Shown: piece after piece, positions 25,992-34,626 of the stretch
Layout: the number at the start of each line of letters is the position of its first letter
Position numbering within the stretch: position 1 is the stretch's first letter
Assembly (NCBI RefSeq): GCF_000633455.1
Contig: NZ_AYMG01000010.1
Coordinates: forward strand, 248,001 to 312,000
Source: Pedobacter jeongneungensis
GTDB lineage: Bacteria; Bacteroidota; Bacteroidia; Sphingobacteriales; Sphingobacteriaceae
Reading direction: 5' to 3'
Length of the DNA stretch: 64,000 nt
The notes under the pieces: generated by a model
The model's input: only the letters and a program-made list of their open reading frames with translations
The model's database searches: none
Told to the model about the DNA's origin: nothing
Made by a program: the position numbers and the translations under genes

Positions 25992-26501
25992 ATGAAAACG
26001 ATTTGCTCACTGCTGCTTGTTCTTTTAACTTATCTGCCTATGGAAAAAAATGTTCCTGTGGCTAAACTGGATTTAAAAAAATACGCGGGAACATGGTATT
26101 CGTTATATTCTATTCCTACAATTTTCGATAAAGGCAGCAGAGAAACAACAACGAAATACACCTTGAATAAGGATGGTTATTACAATGTGTTAACTACCTA
26201 CAAAAAGCCCGGGGATGAAAAGATTTATTCGAGAAACTCGAAAATGTTTCCCTCAGAAAGTGGAGATAGTGGAGAATTGCAGGCGCAATTTATCTGGCCG
26301 ATTAAGGTTGATTACTGGATTATTGAACTTGCTGATGATTATTCTTATGTGGTGGTTGGTCACCCGGACCATAAATTTTTGTTCATCATGAGCCGTAATC
26401 AGACGATGCCGAAGAAAACTCATGATGAAATTGTGGCCAGATGTAAGGCAAAAGGCTATGAAGTAGCCAAACTTACCTCACAGTTGCACGACAAGGCCTA
26501 G
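25992..26501 (+). CDS. Bacterial lipocalin (Blc-like)
   Basis: Encodes 169 residues with an N-terminal hydrophobic leader ([17 protein letters not shown]) and the lipocalin signature [17 protein letters not shown], then the barrel strands and [19 protein letters not shown] typical of Blc. No lipobox cysteine is present, so it is probably a soluble or signal-anchored envelope protein. Lipocalins of this type bind fatty acids or lysophospholipids. Its last four bases (CTAG) are shared with the stop of the gene on the other strand. Confidence 0.88.
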   Translation: MKTICSLLLVLLTYLPMEKNVPVAKLDLKKYAGTWYSLYSIPTIFDKGSRETTTKYTLNKDGYYNVLTTYKKPGDEKIYSRNSKMFPSESGDSGELQAQFIWPIKVDYWIIELADDYSYVVVGHPDHKFLFIMSRNQTMPKKTHDEIVARCKAKGYEVAKLTSQLHDKA

Positions 26502-26896
26502 GCTGTTATTTTTTCGCCACGTTTAGCGCTGAAAAGCATAAATATTACACCCACTAAAAGCACAATCCAGCCCCATTGGAAATGAACTACTTTACCAATC
26601 AGTTTATTGGCAAAACCGTATTTGGTATAATTATTTGCGGTAAAGTAAACTGCAACCACAGCTAAAACATACCAGATAGCCATTACAAAACTCATAAACC
26701 TAAATGCACCAACTTTTCTAATAAACAGAAACAATACTGAAATGGCAATAATGGCGTAAGTGATTAAAAATAAACGCGCATCGGATTGGTACAAATTCCA
26801 GTTGCCTTTAATCGGCACTTTTAAGATCGGGCAGAAACCTGCAATAACGCATAATAAAATGCCTAACCAAGCCCTGAATTTATTTAATACTAACAT
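26498..26896 (-). CDS. Small four-helix membrane protein
   Basis: Encodes 132 residues with four membrane helices (about 8-26, 44-61, 66-86 and 108-124), ending [11 protein letters not shown] recognise no family. It converges on the lipocalin gene with a 4-bp overlap in which both TAG stops are read from one CTAG. Confidence 0.7.
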   Translation of the reverse strand: MLVLNKFRAWLGILLCVIAGFCPILKVPIKGNWNLYQSDARLFLITYAIIAISVLFLFIRKVGAFRFMSFVMAIWYVLAVVAVYFTANNYTKYGFANKLIGKVVHFQWGWIVLLVGVIFMLFSAKRGEKITA

Positions 26897-26940
26897 AATA
26901 GAGTGATTTTATAGATTTTTTCCTGCGGGTTGATTACACA

Positions 26941-27062
26941 GTTTTGGTTAATCGGTTAATTGTTTGAATTGGTTAACTGACTGATAGTTAATGGCCCATG
27001 ATTGATAGTTCAATCGCAAATTTTTGCCGTTTCAATAACTCAATAAACAAATGACTACTGAA
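26941..27062. repeat. Low-complexity GGTTAATTG / AACCAATGA spacer
   Basis: Made of variants of GTTAATCGGTTAATTG and ACTGAACCAATGAACCAA, the same words seen at 11104-11165, 19150-19220 and 54580-54680. No open frame or site is recognised. Confidence 0.5.
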
Positions 27063-27074
27063 CCAATGAACCAA

Positions 27075-27410
27075 CTATTGTCCTTCAATAATTCCCATTT
27101 TATCTGCGAAATGTGCACAATAATCACGCAGATCTTCAACAATCAAAGTTTCGTTTGTGGCTTTTAAAAAGCTATCACCCATGGTCTGTAAAGTTTCGTA
27201 GAAGAAACGTTTCATTTCATCAACAGGCATATCTTTTGTCCAAAGATCGATACGCATCGAATTTTTATAGTTATGGTCCCAAAGGGCTAAAATCATCGAT
27301 TTTACAGGCACTTTATCCGTTGTTTGTGCATCGGTACTTTCCCAAAGAATGTTCTCTGGCATATTGTTATCATCTAACTCAACGGTTATTTTAATTTCTG
27401 CTTTTCTCAT
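27075..27410 (-). CDS. gldC: Gliding motility protein GldC
   Basis: Encodes 111 residues matching GldC: KAEIKITVELDDNNMPENILWESTDA, ILALWDHNYKNSMRIDLWTKDMPVDEMKRFF, and ETLIVEDLRDYCAHFADKMGI. GldC is a small cytoplasmic protein that improves gliding in flavobacteria and is conserved in many Bacteroidota that do not glide. It stands alone here, with gldA, gldF and gldG about 21 kb away. Confidence 0.92.
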   Translation of the reverse strand: MRKAEIKITVELDDNNMPENILWESTDAQTTDKVPVKSMILALWDHNYKNSMRIDLWTKDMPVDEMKRFFYETLQTMGDSFLKATNETLIVEDLRDYCAHFADKMGIIEGQ

Positions 27411-27524
27411 TTTTTAAGTTGATTACACCGATAAATGGATTCCACAGATGACGGGATTACACAGATTACCGGTTATTTTTTCGGATGCAAAGATGATGAA
27501 TTTACCAAATACTTTAATCTTGTA

Positions 27525-27797
27525 TTATACTACTTTTTGTAATATTAACATCAAGATTGCCGCGATAACGATGAATATCAGCTCTACCACCCAGATTCTT
27601 TTAATATCCTTCAGCGTAAAACGAAAAATTAAATCGGTTATAAAAGTTACAAGGATAAGGCAACCTAAAATAAGGAGGTAAAAACCGCTCATATTTACCT
27701 GGCGGGGTGCTGTAGTTTTTTCTGATAGAAGATTTATAGTTACCAGCGCTAAACCAATGGCACTAACGATATTTAAAGGTGTAATCCTAAGGCTCAT
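27525..27797 (-). CDS. Small three-helix membrane protein coupled to the helicase gene
   Basis: Encodes 90 residues with three hydrophobic segments (about 8-24, 38-62 and 69-88). Its ATG overlaps the helicase stop codon by one base (TAATG), the arrangement of translational coupling. No family is recognised. Confidence 0.7.
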   Translation of the reverse strand: MSLRITPLNIVSAIGLALVTINLLSEKTTAPRQVNMSGFYLLILGCLILVTFITDLIFRFTLKDIKRIWVVELIFIVIAAILMLILQKVV

Positions 27798-29143
27798 TAC
27801 TTTTTCTTATCGAATTTTTTACCTTTTTTAAAACTCTTTATTTCCTTACCGGCCTTTGCCTTCGCTTTTTCCCTTGCTTTTTTATCAATCGCAGCTGCAT
27901 GTTTTTTCTCGTGGAAAGCCCCTTTAAATTCAGGATCTTCCTTACGTTTCTGCATATCAATTTCTTTGGCGATGTGCTGGCGTTCTTCGTAGGGGGTTTC
28001 GTCAATAAAAACACCTTCAGGAATTTCGGCAACAGGAATATACTGGCGGATTAATTTTTCGATTTTACGGATATAATATTTTTCGCCTTCCGTCGCAAAA
28101 GTTATGGCATCACCTTTGGCAAATGCCCTTCCGGTACGGCCTATACGGTGTACATAATCTTCGATGATGATTGGCACATCAAAGTTGATTACATGGCTTA
28201 CATCGCTCACATCAATTCCCCTGCTCGCCACGTCTGTAGCCACCAAAACGCGGATATTACCTTCTTTAAAACTATTTATAGAATTAATCCTGGTATTCTG
28301 CCCTTTATTGGCGTGGATTACACGAACGTTATCTGCACCGTACCTGCGTTCGATAAAGCTAAAAATATTATCAGCAACCGTTTTAGTTTTACAGAAAATG
28401 ATCAGGCGGTTAAATGCCTCATCATTCTTGAGTAAATGTTGCAACAAGTTAATTTTTGTTTTAAAATTCGGAACGTAATATAAAGTCTGCGTTACGTTTG
28501 CAGCAGGAGTTGCTTGCGCAGATGCCTCAATTACAAGTGGGTTATTCAAGAAATCGCCTGCAATTTTTTGTACCAGATCACTCATCGTTGCCGAGAACAA
28601 TAAATTCTGGCGTTTGCGCGGAACAATTTCCAGAATACGGTGAATTGAGCCGATAAAACCCATATCCATCATTTTATCTGCTTCATCCAGTACCAAAAAC
28701 TTTAAGCTTTGCGTATTGATATCGCCGGCTAAGTATAAATCCAAAAATCTTCCGGGCGTAGCAATTAAAATATCAACCCCTTTTGCAATTTGCTCTTTTT
28801 GCGTTTTCGGACCAATTCCGCCGAAAATCACCAATGATCTTAAATCGGTATAAGTAGAGAATAATTTCACTTGTTCGGCAATCTGCATGGCCAGTTCGCG
28901 CGTTGGCGACAAAATTAAAGCCCTCGGGTTTTCGCCCTGGGCGTATTTCAATTGCATTAAAATCGGCAAAACAAAAGCTGCGGTTTTTCCCGTTCCCGTT
29001 TCTGCAATACCAAAAATATCCTGCCCTGATAATACAGGCGCAATTGCTTTCTCCTGTATCGGTGTGGCAACGGTATAACCAGCATCGGCAACTGCATTTA
29101 AAATTTGCCTGTTTAACTTAAATTCTTCGAACGATTTTGCCAT
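27797..29143 (-). CDS. DEAD-box RNA helicase, RhlE type
   Basis: Encodes 448 residues from the ATG at 29143; an upstream TTG lies inside the -7 box and is unlikely to be used. Motifs in order are the Q motif (TPIQEKAI), I (AETGTGKTA), Ia (PTRELAM), II (DEAD), III (SAT), IV (LIIFCKTK), V (TDVASRGIDV) and VI (HRIGRTGRA). The tail from about 395 is Lys-rich and basic, as in RhlE proteins. It unwinds structured RNA during ribosome assembly or decay. TATCTTTG lies 6 nt before the ATG. Confidence 0.93.
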   Translation of the reverse strand: MAKSFEEFKLNRQILNAVADAGYTVATPIQEKAIAPVLSGQDIFGIAETGTGKTAAFVLPILMQLKYAQGENPRALILSPTRELAMQIAEQVKLFSTYTDLRSLVIFGGIGPKTQKEQIAKGVDILIATPGRFLDLYLAGDINTQSLKFLVLDEADKMMDMGFIGSIHRILEIVPRKRQNLLFSATMSDLVQKIAGDFLNNPLVIEASAQATPAANVTQTLYYVPNFKTKINLLQHLLKNDEAFNRLIIFCKTKTVADNIFSFIERRYGADNVRVIHANKGQNTRINSINSFKEGNIRVLVATDVASRGIDVSDVSHVINFDVPIIIEDYVHRIGRTGRAFAKGDAITFATEGEKYYIRKIEKLIRQYIPVAEIPEGVFIDETPYEERQHIAKEIDMQKRKEDPEFKGAFHEKKHAAAIDKKAREKAKAKAGKEIKSFKKGKKFDKKK

Positions 29144-29149
29144 AGCGCA

Positions 29150-29157
29150 CAAAGATA
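29150..29157 (-). promoter_or_regulatory. -7 box predicting a leaderless helicase mRNA
   Basis: TATCTTTG on the minus strand, ending 6 nt before the helicase ATG. Confidence 0.5.
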
Positions 29158-29272
29158 GTGATTAAGGTTGAGGGTTTGAAGGTATAAGGCAGAAGGTTTA
29201 AACCCAATGGTAAACTTAAAGTCCCCTTTAAGAGATTATGGGGTAAAGCAATTTCAGTAAATCTTTGGTTCT

Positions 29273-29340
29273 GACAGCCCTGCTATCCACTTTATCCCGA
29301 TGAAGATCGGGATGCCCGCTACTATCAGGTTTATTTAACC
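29273..29340 (-). repeat. REP-like dispersed element, minus orientation
   Basis: On the minus strand: GGTTAAATAAACCTGATAGT, hairpin ATCCCGATCTTCATCGGGAT, then GTGGATAGCAGGGCTGTCAG. It is the best-formed member in this window and lies in the 308-bp divergent spacer between the helicase and dihydroorotase genes. Confidence 0.8.
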
Positions 29341-29438
29341 TAAAACAGTAGCATTAAATTCAGTTCTGTATCTTTCATCAACCGAAATAGGGCTGTCGAA
29401 ATTCTCAAATCTCCTATCTAACTTCTCAAATCTATTTT

Positions 29439-29446
29439 TACCTTTG
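29439..29446 (+). promoter_or_regulatory. -7 box predicting a leaderless dihydroorotase mRNA
   Basis: TACCTTTG ends 5 nt before the ATG at 29452. Confidence 0.5.
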
Positions 29447-29451
29447 AAACC

Positions 29452-30786
29452 ATGAATACTTATCTGATAAAAGCTGCGACAATTGTAAATGAAGGACAAA
29501 AAATTGTTGCCGATGTATTGATAAAAGATGGATTAATCGCCAAAATCGGTCAAAATCTATCTGCACCCGAAGCACAGGAAATTAACGCAGAAGGACAATA
29601 CCTTTTACCAGGAATGATTGATGATCAGGTGCATTTCCGCGAACCAGGTTTAACCCACAAAGCCGATATTTTTACCGAAAGTATGGCCGCGGTGGCCGGG
29701 GGAATTACCTCTTTTATGGAAATGCCGAATACAGTACCCAATACGCTAACCCAAGACCTATTGGCAGATAAATATGAAATTGCGGCTCAAACCTCACTGG
29801 CCAATTATTCATTTTATATGGGTGCCAGCAATGACAATATTGAAGAAGTTTTAAAAACCGATCCAAGAAATGTATGTGGCATTAAGGTTTTTATGGGTTC
29901 ATCAACTGGAAACATGTTGGTAGATAATGAAAAAACATTAGAAAACATTTTCAGTAAAGCACCAATTTTGGTAGCCACACATTGCGAAGATGAAGCAACC
30001 ATCCGCTATAACCTTGCCGAGTTTAAAGCTAAATATGGTGATGACCTCACGATTGAAATGCATCCGCTGATCCGTAGCGCAGAGGCTTGTTATAAATCTT
30101 CTTCACTAGCGGTCGAATTGGCAAAAAGCTACCAAACACGTTTGCATATCCTCCATATCTCTACAGCAAAAGAAATCGCACTGTTTGATAACATTACACC
30201 ATTAAAAGATAAAAAAATCACTGCAGAGGCTTGCATACATCACCTTTGGTTTAACGATAAAGATTATGCTGCAAAAGGCAATTTTATTAAATGGAACCCT
30301 GCGGTAAAAACAGAAGATGATCAAAAAGGAGTGCTTAAAGGTGTGCTGGAAGATTATATTGATGTAATTGCAACAGACCATGCGCCACACACCTTGGCAG
30401 AAAAGCAGCAACCGTATTCGCAGGCACCATCAGGCGGACCTTTGGTTCAGCATGCATTGCCAGCATTGTTAGAAATGCATTTACAGGGGAAAATCTCACT
30501 GGAAAAGATTGTTGAAAAAACCGCACATAATCTTGCCATCTGTTTTGATATTGAGAAACGTGGTTTCATCCGCGAAGGTTACTGGGCAGATTTGGTTTTG
30601 GTAAACCTTAAAGACTCATGGACTGTAACCAAACTCAATAATTTCTATAAATGCGGCTGGAGCCCTTTTGATGGGGACACTTTCCAATCCAGCATTACAC
30701 ATACCTTTGTATCAGGTAATTTAGCCTATCAAAATGGCAAATTCACGACGGATCAGATTGGAAAGCGACTAACTTTTGCGAGATAG
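29452..30786 (+). CDS. pyrC: Dihydroorotase (amidohydrolase family)
   Basis: Encodes 444 residues of the class I dihydroorotase type, which closes carbamoyl-aspartate to dihydroorotate in pyrimidine synthesis. Amidohydrolase features are the metal motif near residue 57 (MIDDQVHFREPGLTHKADI), the candidate carboxylated Lys in GIKVFMGSSTG, His in VATHCEDE and LHILHIS, and the catalytic Asp in ATDHAPHT. The first metal histidine of the usual DxHxH is Gln59 here. I recall the same DDQVH in other Bacteroidota sequences, so it is probably a lineage trait and not a loss of function. Confidence 0.9.
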   Translation: MNTYLIKAATIVNEGQKIVADVLIKDGLIAKIGQNLSAPEAQEINAEGQYLLPGMIDDQVHFREPGLTHKADIFTESMAAVAGGITSFMEMPNTVPNTLTQDLLADKYEIAAQTSLANYSFYMGASNDNIEEVLKTDPRNVCGIKVFMGSSTGNMLVDNEKTLENIFSKAPILVATHCEDEATIRYNLAEFKAKYGDDLTIEMHPLIRSAEACYKSSSLAVELAKSYQTRLHILHISTAKEIALFDNITPLKDKKITAEACIHHLWFNDKDYAAKGNFIKWNPAVKTEDDQKGVLKGVLEDYIDVIATDHAPHTLAEKQQPYSQAPSGGPLVQHALPALLEMHLQGKISLEKIVEKTAHNLAICFDIEKRGFIREGYWADLVLVNLKDSWTVTKLNNFYKCGWSPFDGDTFQSSITHTFVSGNLAYQNGKFTTDQIGKRLTFAR

Positions 30787-30792
30787 ATTTGT

Positions 30793-30800
30793 TATATTTG
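30793..30800 (+). promoter_or_regulatory. -7 promoter box of the toxin-antitoxin pair
   Basis: TATATTTG, 21 nt before the antitoxin ATG, matching TAnnTTTG. Confidence 0.5.
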
Positions 30801-30821
30801 TTTTATTAATTGTCAGAATAT

Positions 30822-31022
30822 ATGGAAACATTAATTGCACATCCTAAAAACGAAGAACAAGCGACTGCTTTAAAAGTTGTTATGAAAGTTTTGAAGATTG
30901 ATTTTGAGACAGAAGAAAGTCCATATAAGGCTGAGTTTGTAGAGAAAGTTCTTAAGGGTGTAAATGCTAGAAAATCTGGCAAATCTGGAAAGAAAATAGA
31001 CGTTAAAAGCATGTGGAAATAG
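30822..31022 (+). CDS. Antitoxin of a YoeB-type module (DUF2683-like)
   Basis: Encodes 66 residues from the ATG at 30822; an upstream in-frame TTG is less likely. METLIAHPKNEEQATALKVV begins a helical protein with DFETEESPYKAEFVEKVLKG, then a basic linker and KSMWK. This is the layout of small antitoxins paired with YoeB-like toxins in Bacteroidota. It should bind and silence the toxin and repress the operon. It precedes the toxin gene by 51 bp. Confidence 0.8.
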   Translation: METLIAHPKNEEQATALKVVMKVLKIDFETEESPYKAEFVEKVLKGVNARKSGKSGKKIDVKSMWK

Positions 31023-31073
31023 TACTTTAATTATCCCCGTTTACTGCATCCCGATTTAATTTAGTTTTTTGGT

Positions 31074-31334
31074 ATGCAAGTAGAATTACACGAACAAGCG
31101 ATTATTGATTTAGAGCTTTGGAAAAAATCAGGTAATAAATCAATTCAGAAAAAGATTGAACGATTAATCTTGGCAATTCAAGAAAATCCTTTTATGGGCA
31201 TTGGCAAACCAGAACAATTAAAATATGAGTTATCTGGCCAATGGTCTAGAAGAATAAATGAAGAACATCGAATTGTTTATGATATAACTGACAATATTTT
31301 AAATATTTATTCATTAAGAGGTCATTATAAATAG
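31074..31334 (+). CDS. YoeB/Txe-family mRNA interferase toxin
   Basis: Encodes 86 residues with the RelE/YoeB fold signatures: NPFMGIGKPEQLKYEL, then SGQWSRRINEEHRIVYDI and the end IYSLRGHYK. YoeB-type toxins bind the ribosomal A site and cut mRNA. The catalytic Glu (in INEEHR), Arg and the C-terminal His-Tyr are all present, so the toxin looks active. It ends 3 bp before the next gene. Confidence 0.92.
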   Translation: MQVELHEQAIIDLELWKKSGNKSIQKKIERLILAIQENPFMGIGKPEQLKYELSGQWSRRINEEHRIVYDITDNILNIYSLRGHYK

Positions 31335-31337
31335 TTA

Positions 31338-32420
31338 ATGATAACCCGCCCATTATCTATCAGGTCCTTTACTTTAGTTGGCATTGCCATCTTAGTGTAT
31401 CTTTTTGGCTTATTCCCCACCCTGGTTCAAAAATATTATTCAACAGGTTTTTATCCTTATATCTCTTCAGCCATAAGGTTTATATCTTCTCTTTTTCCTT
31501 TTGCTATTGGCGATATTATTTATGTTTTACTCATTGGCTTTGTACTTTATAAAATCGTAAGGTTTTACAAAAGGCGTAAATCATTAAAAAAGCAGGATAG
31601 AATTGCCATTCCTCTACAGGTTCTCAACTTCTTTTTAATTCTTTATATCATTTTCAAAATAGTTTGGGGTTTAAATTACAGTCGGCCAAGTATTAGCGAA
31701 GAGTTAGGTATTGGTAATGAAAAATATAACGTTAAAGAATTAGTCGTACTCGGCAATTATTTCGTTAATAAAACCAATGCTTTAAAATTAAAGCAAGGAA
31801 AGGTGCCTGTGTATACTGTCAATGAGCTGGAGTTTAAATCTGCGGCGGCTTATACGCTAATGACACAAAAAAATAAGGTATTCCGCTATCAAAATCCTTG
31901 TTTAAAATCAGTTTTAAATTCGTGGATCATCAGCAAAATCGGTATCGAAGGCTATTACGCCCCACTTTCTGGCGAAGCCAATATGAATATGAATTTGCCC
32001 GACTTTGTAAAACCTTATGTAAGCTGTCACGAAATTGGGCACCAGTTAGGTATTGCTTATGAGGATGAAGCTAATCTTCTAGGCTACCTTACTGCAAGTA
32101 ATAGTCCTGATGTGAATTACCAATATTCTGCCAATTATGAAATGTTGCGGTATATTTTATTCGAAATCAGGATGAAATCGCCGGAAGATTATAAAACGCT
32201 TCGCGCAAAACTCCTACCGCAGATTTTAGCCGATTTTAAAGCCGAAAAGGAATTCTGGCGAAAATACAATGGAGATATGTTCGGTTACATGGATGCCGCT
32301 TTCGATCGCTTTTTAAAACTGAACAACCAGAAAAAGGGAATCGACAGCTATCAGGATATTGTGATTTGGCTGTGGAATATTTATAAGTCGGAGGTCAGAA
32401 AGACCGAAGTCCGAAGATAA
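31338..32420 (+). CDS. DUF3810 membrane zinc-metallopeptidase-like protein
   Basis: Encodes 360 residues. Three N-terminal membrane helices (about 12-30, 48-72 and 88-108) are followed by a soluble domain with a metal site SCHEIGHQLGIAYEDEANLLGY near residue 232: HExxH and a downstream Glu. That pattern fits DUF3810, thought to be metallopeptidases. Substrate unknown. It starts right behind the toxin gene but is probably only its neighbour by chance. Confidence 0.85.
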   Translation: MITRPLSIRSFTLVGIAILVYLFGLFPTLVQKYYSTGFYPYISSAIRFISSLFPFAIGDIIYVLLIGFVLYKIVRFYKRRKSLKKQDRIAIPLQVLNFFLILYIIFKIVWGLNYSRPSISEELGIGNEKYNVKELVVLGNYFVNKTNALKLKQGKVPVYTVNELEFKSAAAYTLMTQKNKVFRYQNPCLKSVLNSWIISKIGIEGYYAPLSGEANMNMNLPDFVKPYVSCHEIGHQLGIAYEDEANLLGYLTASNSPDVNYQYSANYEMLRYILFEIRMKSPEDYKTLRAKLLPQILADFKAEKEFWRKYNGDMFGYMDAAFDRFLKLNNQKKGIDSYQDIVIWLWNIYKSEVRKTEVRR

Positions 32421-32476
32421 TAAGTAGAAGTTATGCGCTAAAAACTTCCGACTTTCGGACATCCGACTTCGGACTA
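32395..32476. repeat. CCGACTTCGGAC-type low-complexity inverted spacer
   Basis: GACCGAAGTCCGAAG at the 3' end of the DUF3810 gene pairs with ACTTCCGACTTTCGGACAT and GACTTCGGACT before the converging miaE gene. The words also occur at 11730-11755, 12058-12085 and 34377-34412. It could act as a bidirectional terminator. Confidence 0.5.
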
Positions 32477-33055
32477 CCCGTGTATCGCTTCTCTCGTCCC
32501 AAAACTTTGGATCAATTCTCCTTCAAAATCAAGCCATTCTTTCCAGCGCTTGTCAACATCAACGTCTGTACTGTATTTGCGTGCAAAATTTAAGAAAGTC
32601 GTATAATGGCCAGCTTCCGAAACCATGAGTTCGTGATAAAACTTAGCCAGTTCCTGATCTTTAATATTTAATGAAAGTACCCTAAAACGCTCACAACTTC
32701 TGGCCTCGATCATTGCGGCAAACAAAAGTCTGTCGATAAAAGCCATGTTTCGGCTACCGTCTTTTTTGCTAAACTTAACTAAACGGCCAACATAATCATC
32801 TTTACGTTCGCGGCTTAAAGTATAGCCACGTTTTTTTATAATTTCAATTACCATCTGGAAATGCTGCATTTCTTCGATAGCAATGGCTGTTAATTCATCA
32901 ACCAAGTCCTGATGCTCTGAATTTTGGGTAATCAAAGTAATGGCATTGGTTGCAGCTTTTTGCTCACACCAGGCATGATCAGATAAAATTTCTTCTAAGT
33001 TCGATTCCGCAATATTTGCCCAACGTGGGTCTGTCAACAATTTTAATCCTAACAT
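32474..33055 (-). CDS. miaE: tRNA-(ms2io6A)-hydroxylase MiaE
   Basis: Encodes 193 residues of a ferritin-like diiron four-helix bundle. Iron-ligand segments are SDHAWCEQKAA (about 25-35), IEEMQHFQMV (near 60), EARSCERFRVLS (near 117) and VSEAGHYTTFL (near 149). MiaE hydroxylates the isopentenyl group of ms2i6A37 in tRNA. The TAATTTTG box at 33078-33085, 22 nt before the ATG, is a likely promoter. Confidence 0.9.
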   Translation of the reverse strand: MLGLKLLTDPRWANIAESNLEEILSDHAWCEQKAATNAITLITQNSEHQDLVDELTAIAIEEMQHFQMVIEIIKKRGYTLSRERKDDYVGRLVKFSKKDGSRNMAFIDRLLFAAMIEARSCERFRVLSLNIKDQELAKFYHELMVSEAGHYTTFLNFARKYSTDVDVDKRWKEWLDFEGELIQSFGTREAIHG

Positions 33056-33077
33056 CTGGTGCTTTGTAATTGAGCTG

Positions 33078-33085
33078 CAAAATTA
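33078..33085 (-). promoter_or_regulatory. -7 promoter box of miaE
   Basis: TAATTTTG on the minus strand, 22 nt before the miaE ATG, matching TAnnTTTG. Confidence 0.45.
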
Positions 33086-33149
33086 GAAATAATCGGCACG
33101 GTTTTAAAATTGTGAGCTAAAAAGCCTTTATTTTGCAGAAATTTAAATC

Positions 33150-34391
33150 ATGAACGCAAAGAAATTATTGATTATTGGATTTGTTTGGCCTGAGCCAACC
33201 TCTTCGGCGGCAGGTACGAGGATGATCCAACTGGTTGATTTATTTCTGACCAAAGGTTACGAGATCACTTTTTCCTCAGCAGCATCTAAAAGCGATTTCA
33301 GTTATGATTTTAGTAACACGAACGTTGTAGAGCAAGAAATTAAACTAAACGACGAAAGCTTTAATACTTTTTTGAAAGAATTAAAACCGGATTTAGTGCT
33401 TTTTGATCGTTTTATGGTAGAAGAACAATACGGCTGGAGGGTACAGCAGGAATGTCCTGATGCGCTTAGGATTCTGGATACCGAAGATTTACACTGCCTG
33501 CGGAGCGCACGGCAACAAGGTGATAAGAAAAAACAAGCCATCGATTTGTTCTCTGATACCGCTAAGAGGGAAATTGCATCAATATTACGTTGCGATTTAT
33601 CTTTAATCATTTCAGAAGTGGAAATGGATATCCTGAAAGATAAGTTTAAAATAGATTCATCATTGATTTGTTATTTACCCTTTTTAGAAAATGAGATTAC
33701 ACCACAAACTATCGAAAAATGGGTTCCTTATGAAGATCGGGCTGATTTTATTTTTATTGGCAATTTTCTCCACGAACCCAATTGGAATACCGTACAGGTT
33801 TTAAAAACAAAAATCTGGCCTTCACTAAGAAAAAAACTTCCAAATGCCGTTTTGAACATATACGGTGCTTATCCATCACAAAAAGTGCTACAATTGGATA
33901 ATAAAACTGAAAAGTTCTTCATTAAAGGACGAGCAGTTGATGCGAAAGAAACGATTTCTAAACACCGCGTTCTGCTTGCCCCTATCCAATTTGGTGCAGG
34001 TGTAAAAGGTAAATTTATAGATGCCATGCAGGTAGGTACGCCATCAATTACTACATCCGTTGGCGCAGAAGCCATGAAAGGGGATTTAGATTGGAATGGC
34101 ACCATTGAAGACGACCTGGAACTTTTTATAGAAGAAGCCGTAAAACTCTATCAAGATAAAAATGCATGGCAAATTGCCCGGAAAAATGGGGTAAAAATCA
34201 TCAATGAGCGATACGCTGCCAAATATTTTACTGATCAGTTTATAAACGAAGTAGAAAAATTGGCCTCAAACTTAACCAAACACCGCCAGAACAACTTTTT
34301 CGGACAGATTTTAAACCACCATACCGCACAGAGCACAAAATATATGTCGTTGTGGATTGAGGAGAAAAATAAGTTTGGAGTTCGGAGTTGA
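33150..34391 (+). CDS. Group 1 (GT4-like) glycosyltransferase
   Basis: Encodes 413 residues in a GT-B layout. The N-terminal half starts KKLLIIGFVWPEPTSSAAGTRM, and the C-terminal half has DFIFIGNFLHEPNWNTV, then the sugar-nucleotide site LLAPIQFGAGVKGKFIDAMQ and GTPSITTSVGAEAM. It would transfer a sugar to an unknown acceptor in the cytoplasm. No other envelope-sugar genes surround it. Confidence 0.85.
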   Translation: MNAKKLLIIGFVWPEPTSSAAGTRMIQLVDLFLTKGYEITFSSAASKSDFSYDFSNTNVVEQEIKLNDESFNTFLKELKPDLVLFDRFMVEEQYGWRVQQECPDALRILDTEDLHCLRSARQQGDKKKQAIDLFSDTAKREIASILRCDLSLIISEVEMDILKDKFKIDSSLICYLPFLENEITPQTIEKWVPYEDRADFIFIGNFLHEPNWNTVQVLKTKIWPSLRKKLPNAVLNIYGAYPSQKVLQLDNKTEKFFIKGRAVDAKETISKHRVLLAPIQFGAGVKGKFIDAMQVGTPSITTSVGAEAMKGDLDWNGTIEDDLELFIEEAVKLYQDKNAWQIARKNGVKIINERYAAKYFTDQFINEVEKLASNLTKHRQNNFFGQILNHHTAQSTKYMSLWIEEKNKFGVRS

Positions 34392-34434
34392 GCGTTTTTA
34401 GTCCGAAGTTTGATAGTTGCTGTACGAACCATTG

Positions 34435-34500
34435 TTAAATAAACCTGATGGTACGGATGCCGATCCTTCAATCGGCAGGAGGTACAGCAGGACTGCAACG
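34435..34500 (+). repeat. REP-like dispersed element, plus orientation
   Basis: TTAAATAAACCTGATGGTAC, hairpin GCCGATCCTTCAATCGGC, AGGAGGTACAGCAGGACTGC. It is almost the same as the copy at 20811-20870. Confidence 0.85.
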
Positions 34501-34612
34501 GTCAAGGAATTACCGAACCTCTCATTTCCAAATCCTTATTCAATTCATTAAAAATGAAATTCAATCTTTACAACATTAAAACATTTCGCCCCTAAAACCT
34601 TACAACATTATT

Positions 34613-34620
34613 GTAAATTT
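34613..34620 (+). promoter_or_regulatory. -7 box predicting a leaderless hscA mRNA
   Basis: TAAATTTG ends 6 nt before the ATG at 34627. Confidence 0.5.
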
Positions 34621-34626
34621 GCAGCC

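Noticed and set aside
30810..31334. Horizontal island around the toxin-antitoxin pair
   Set aside because: No integrase, flanking repeat or clear change in base make-up is visible.
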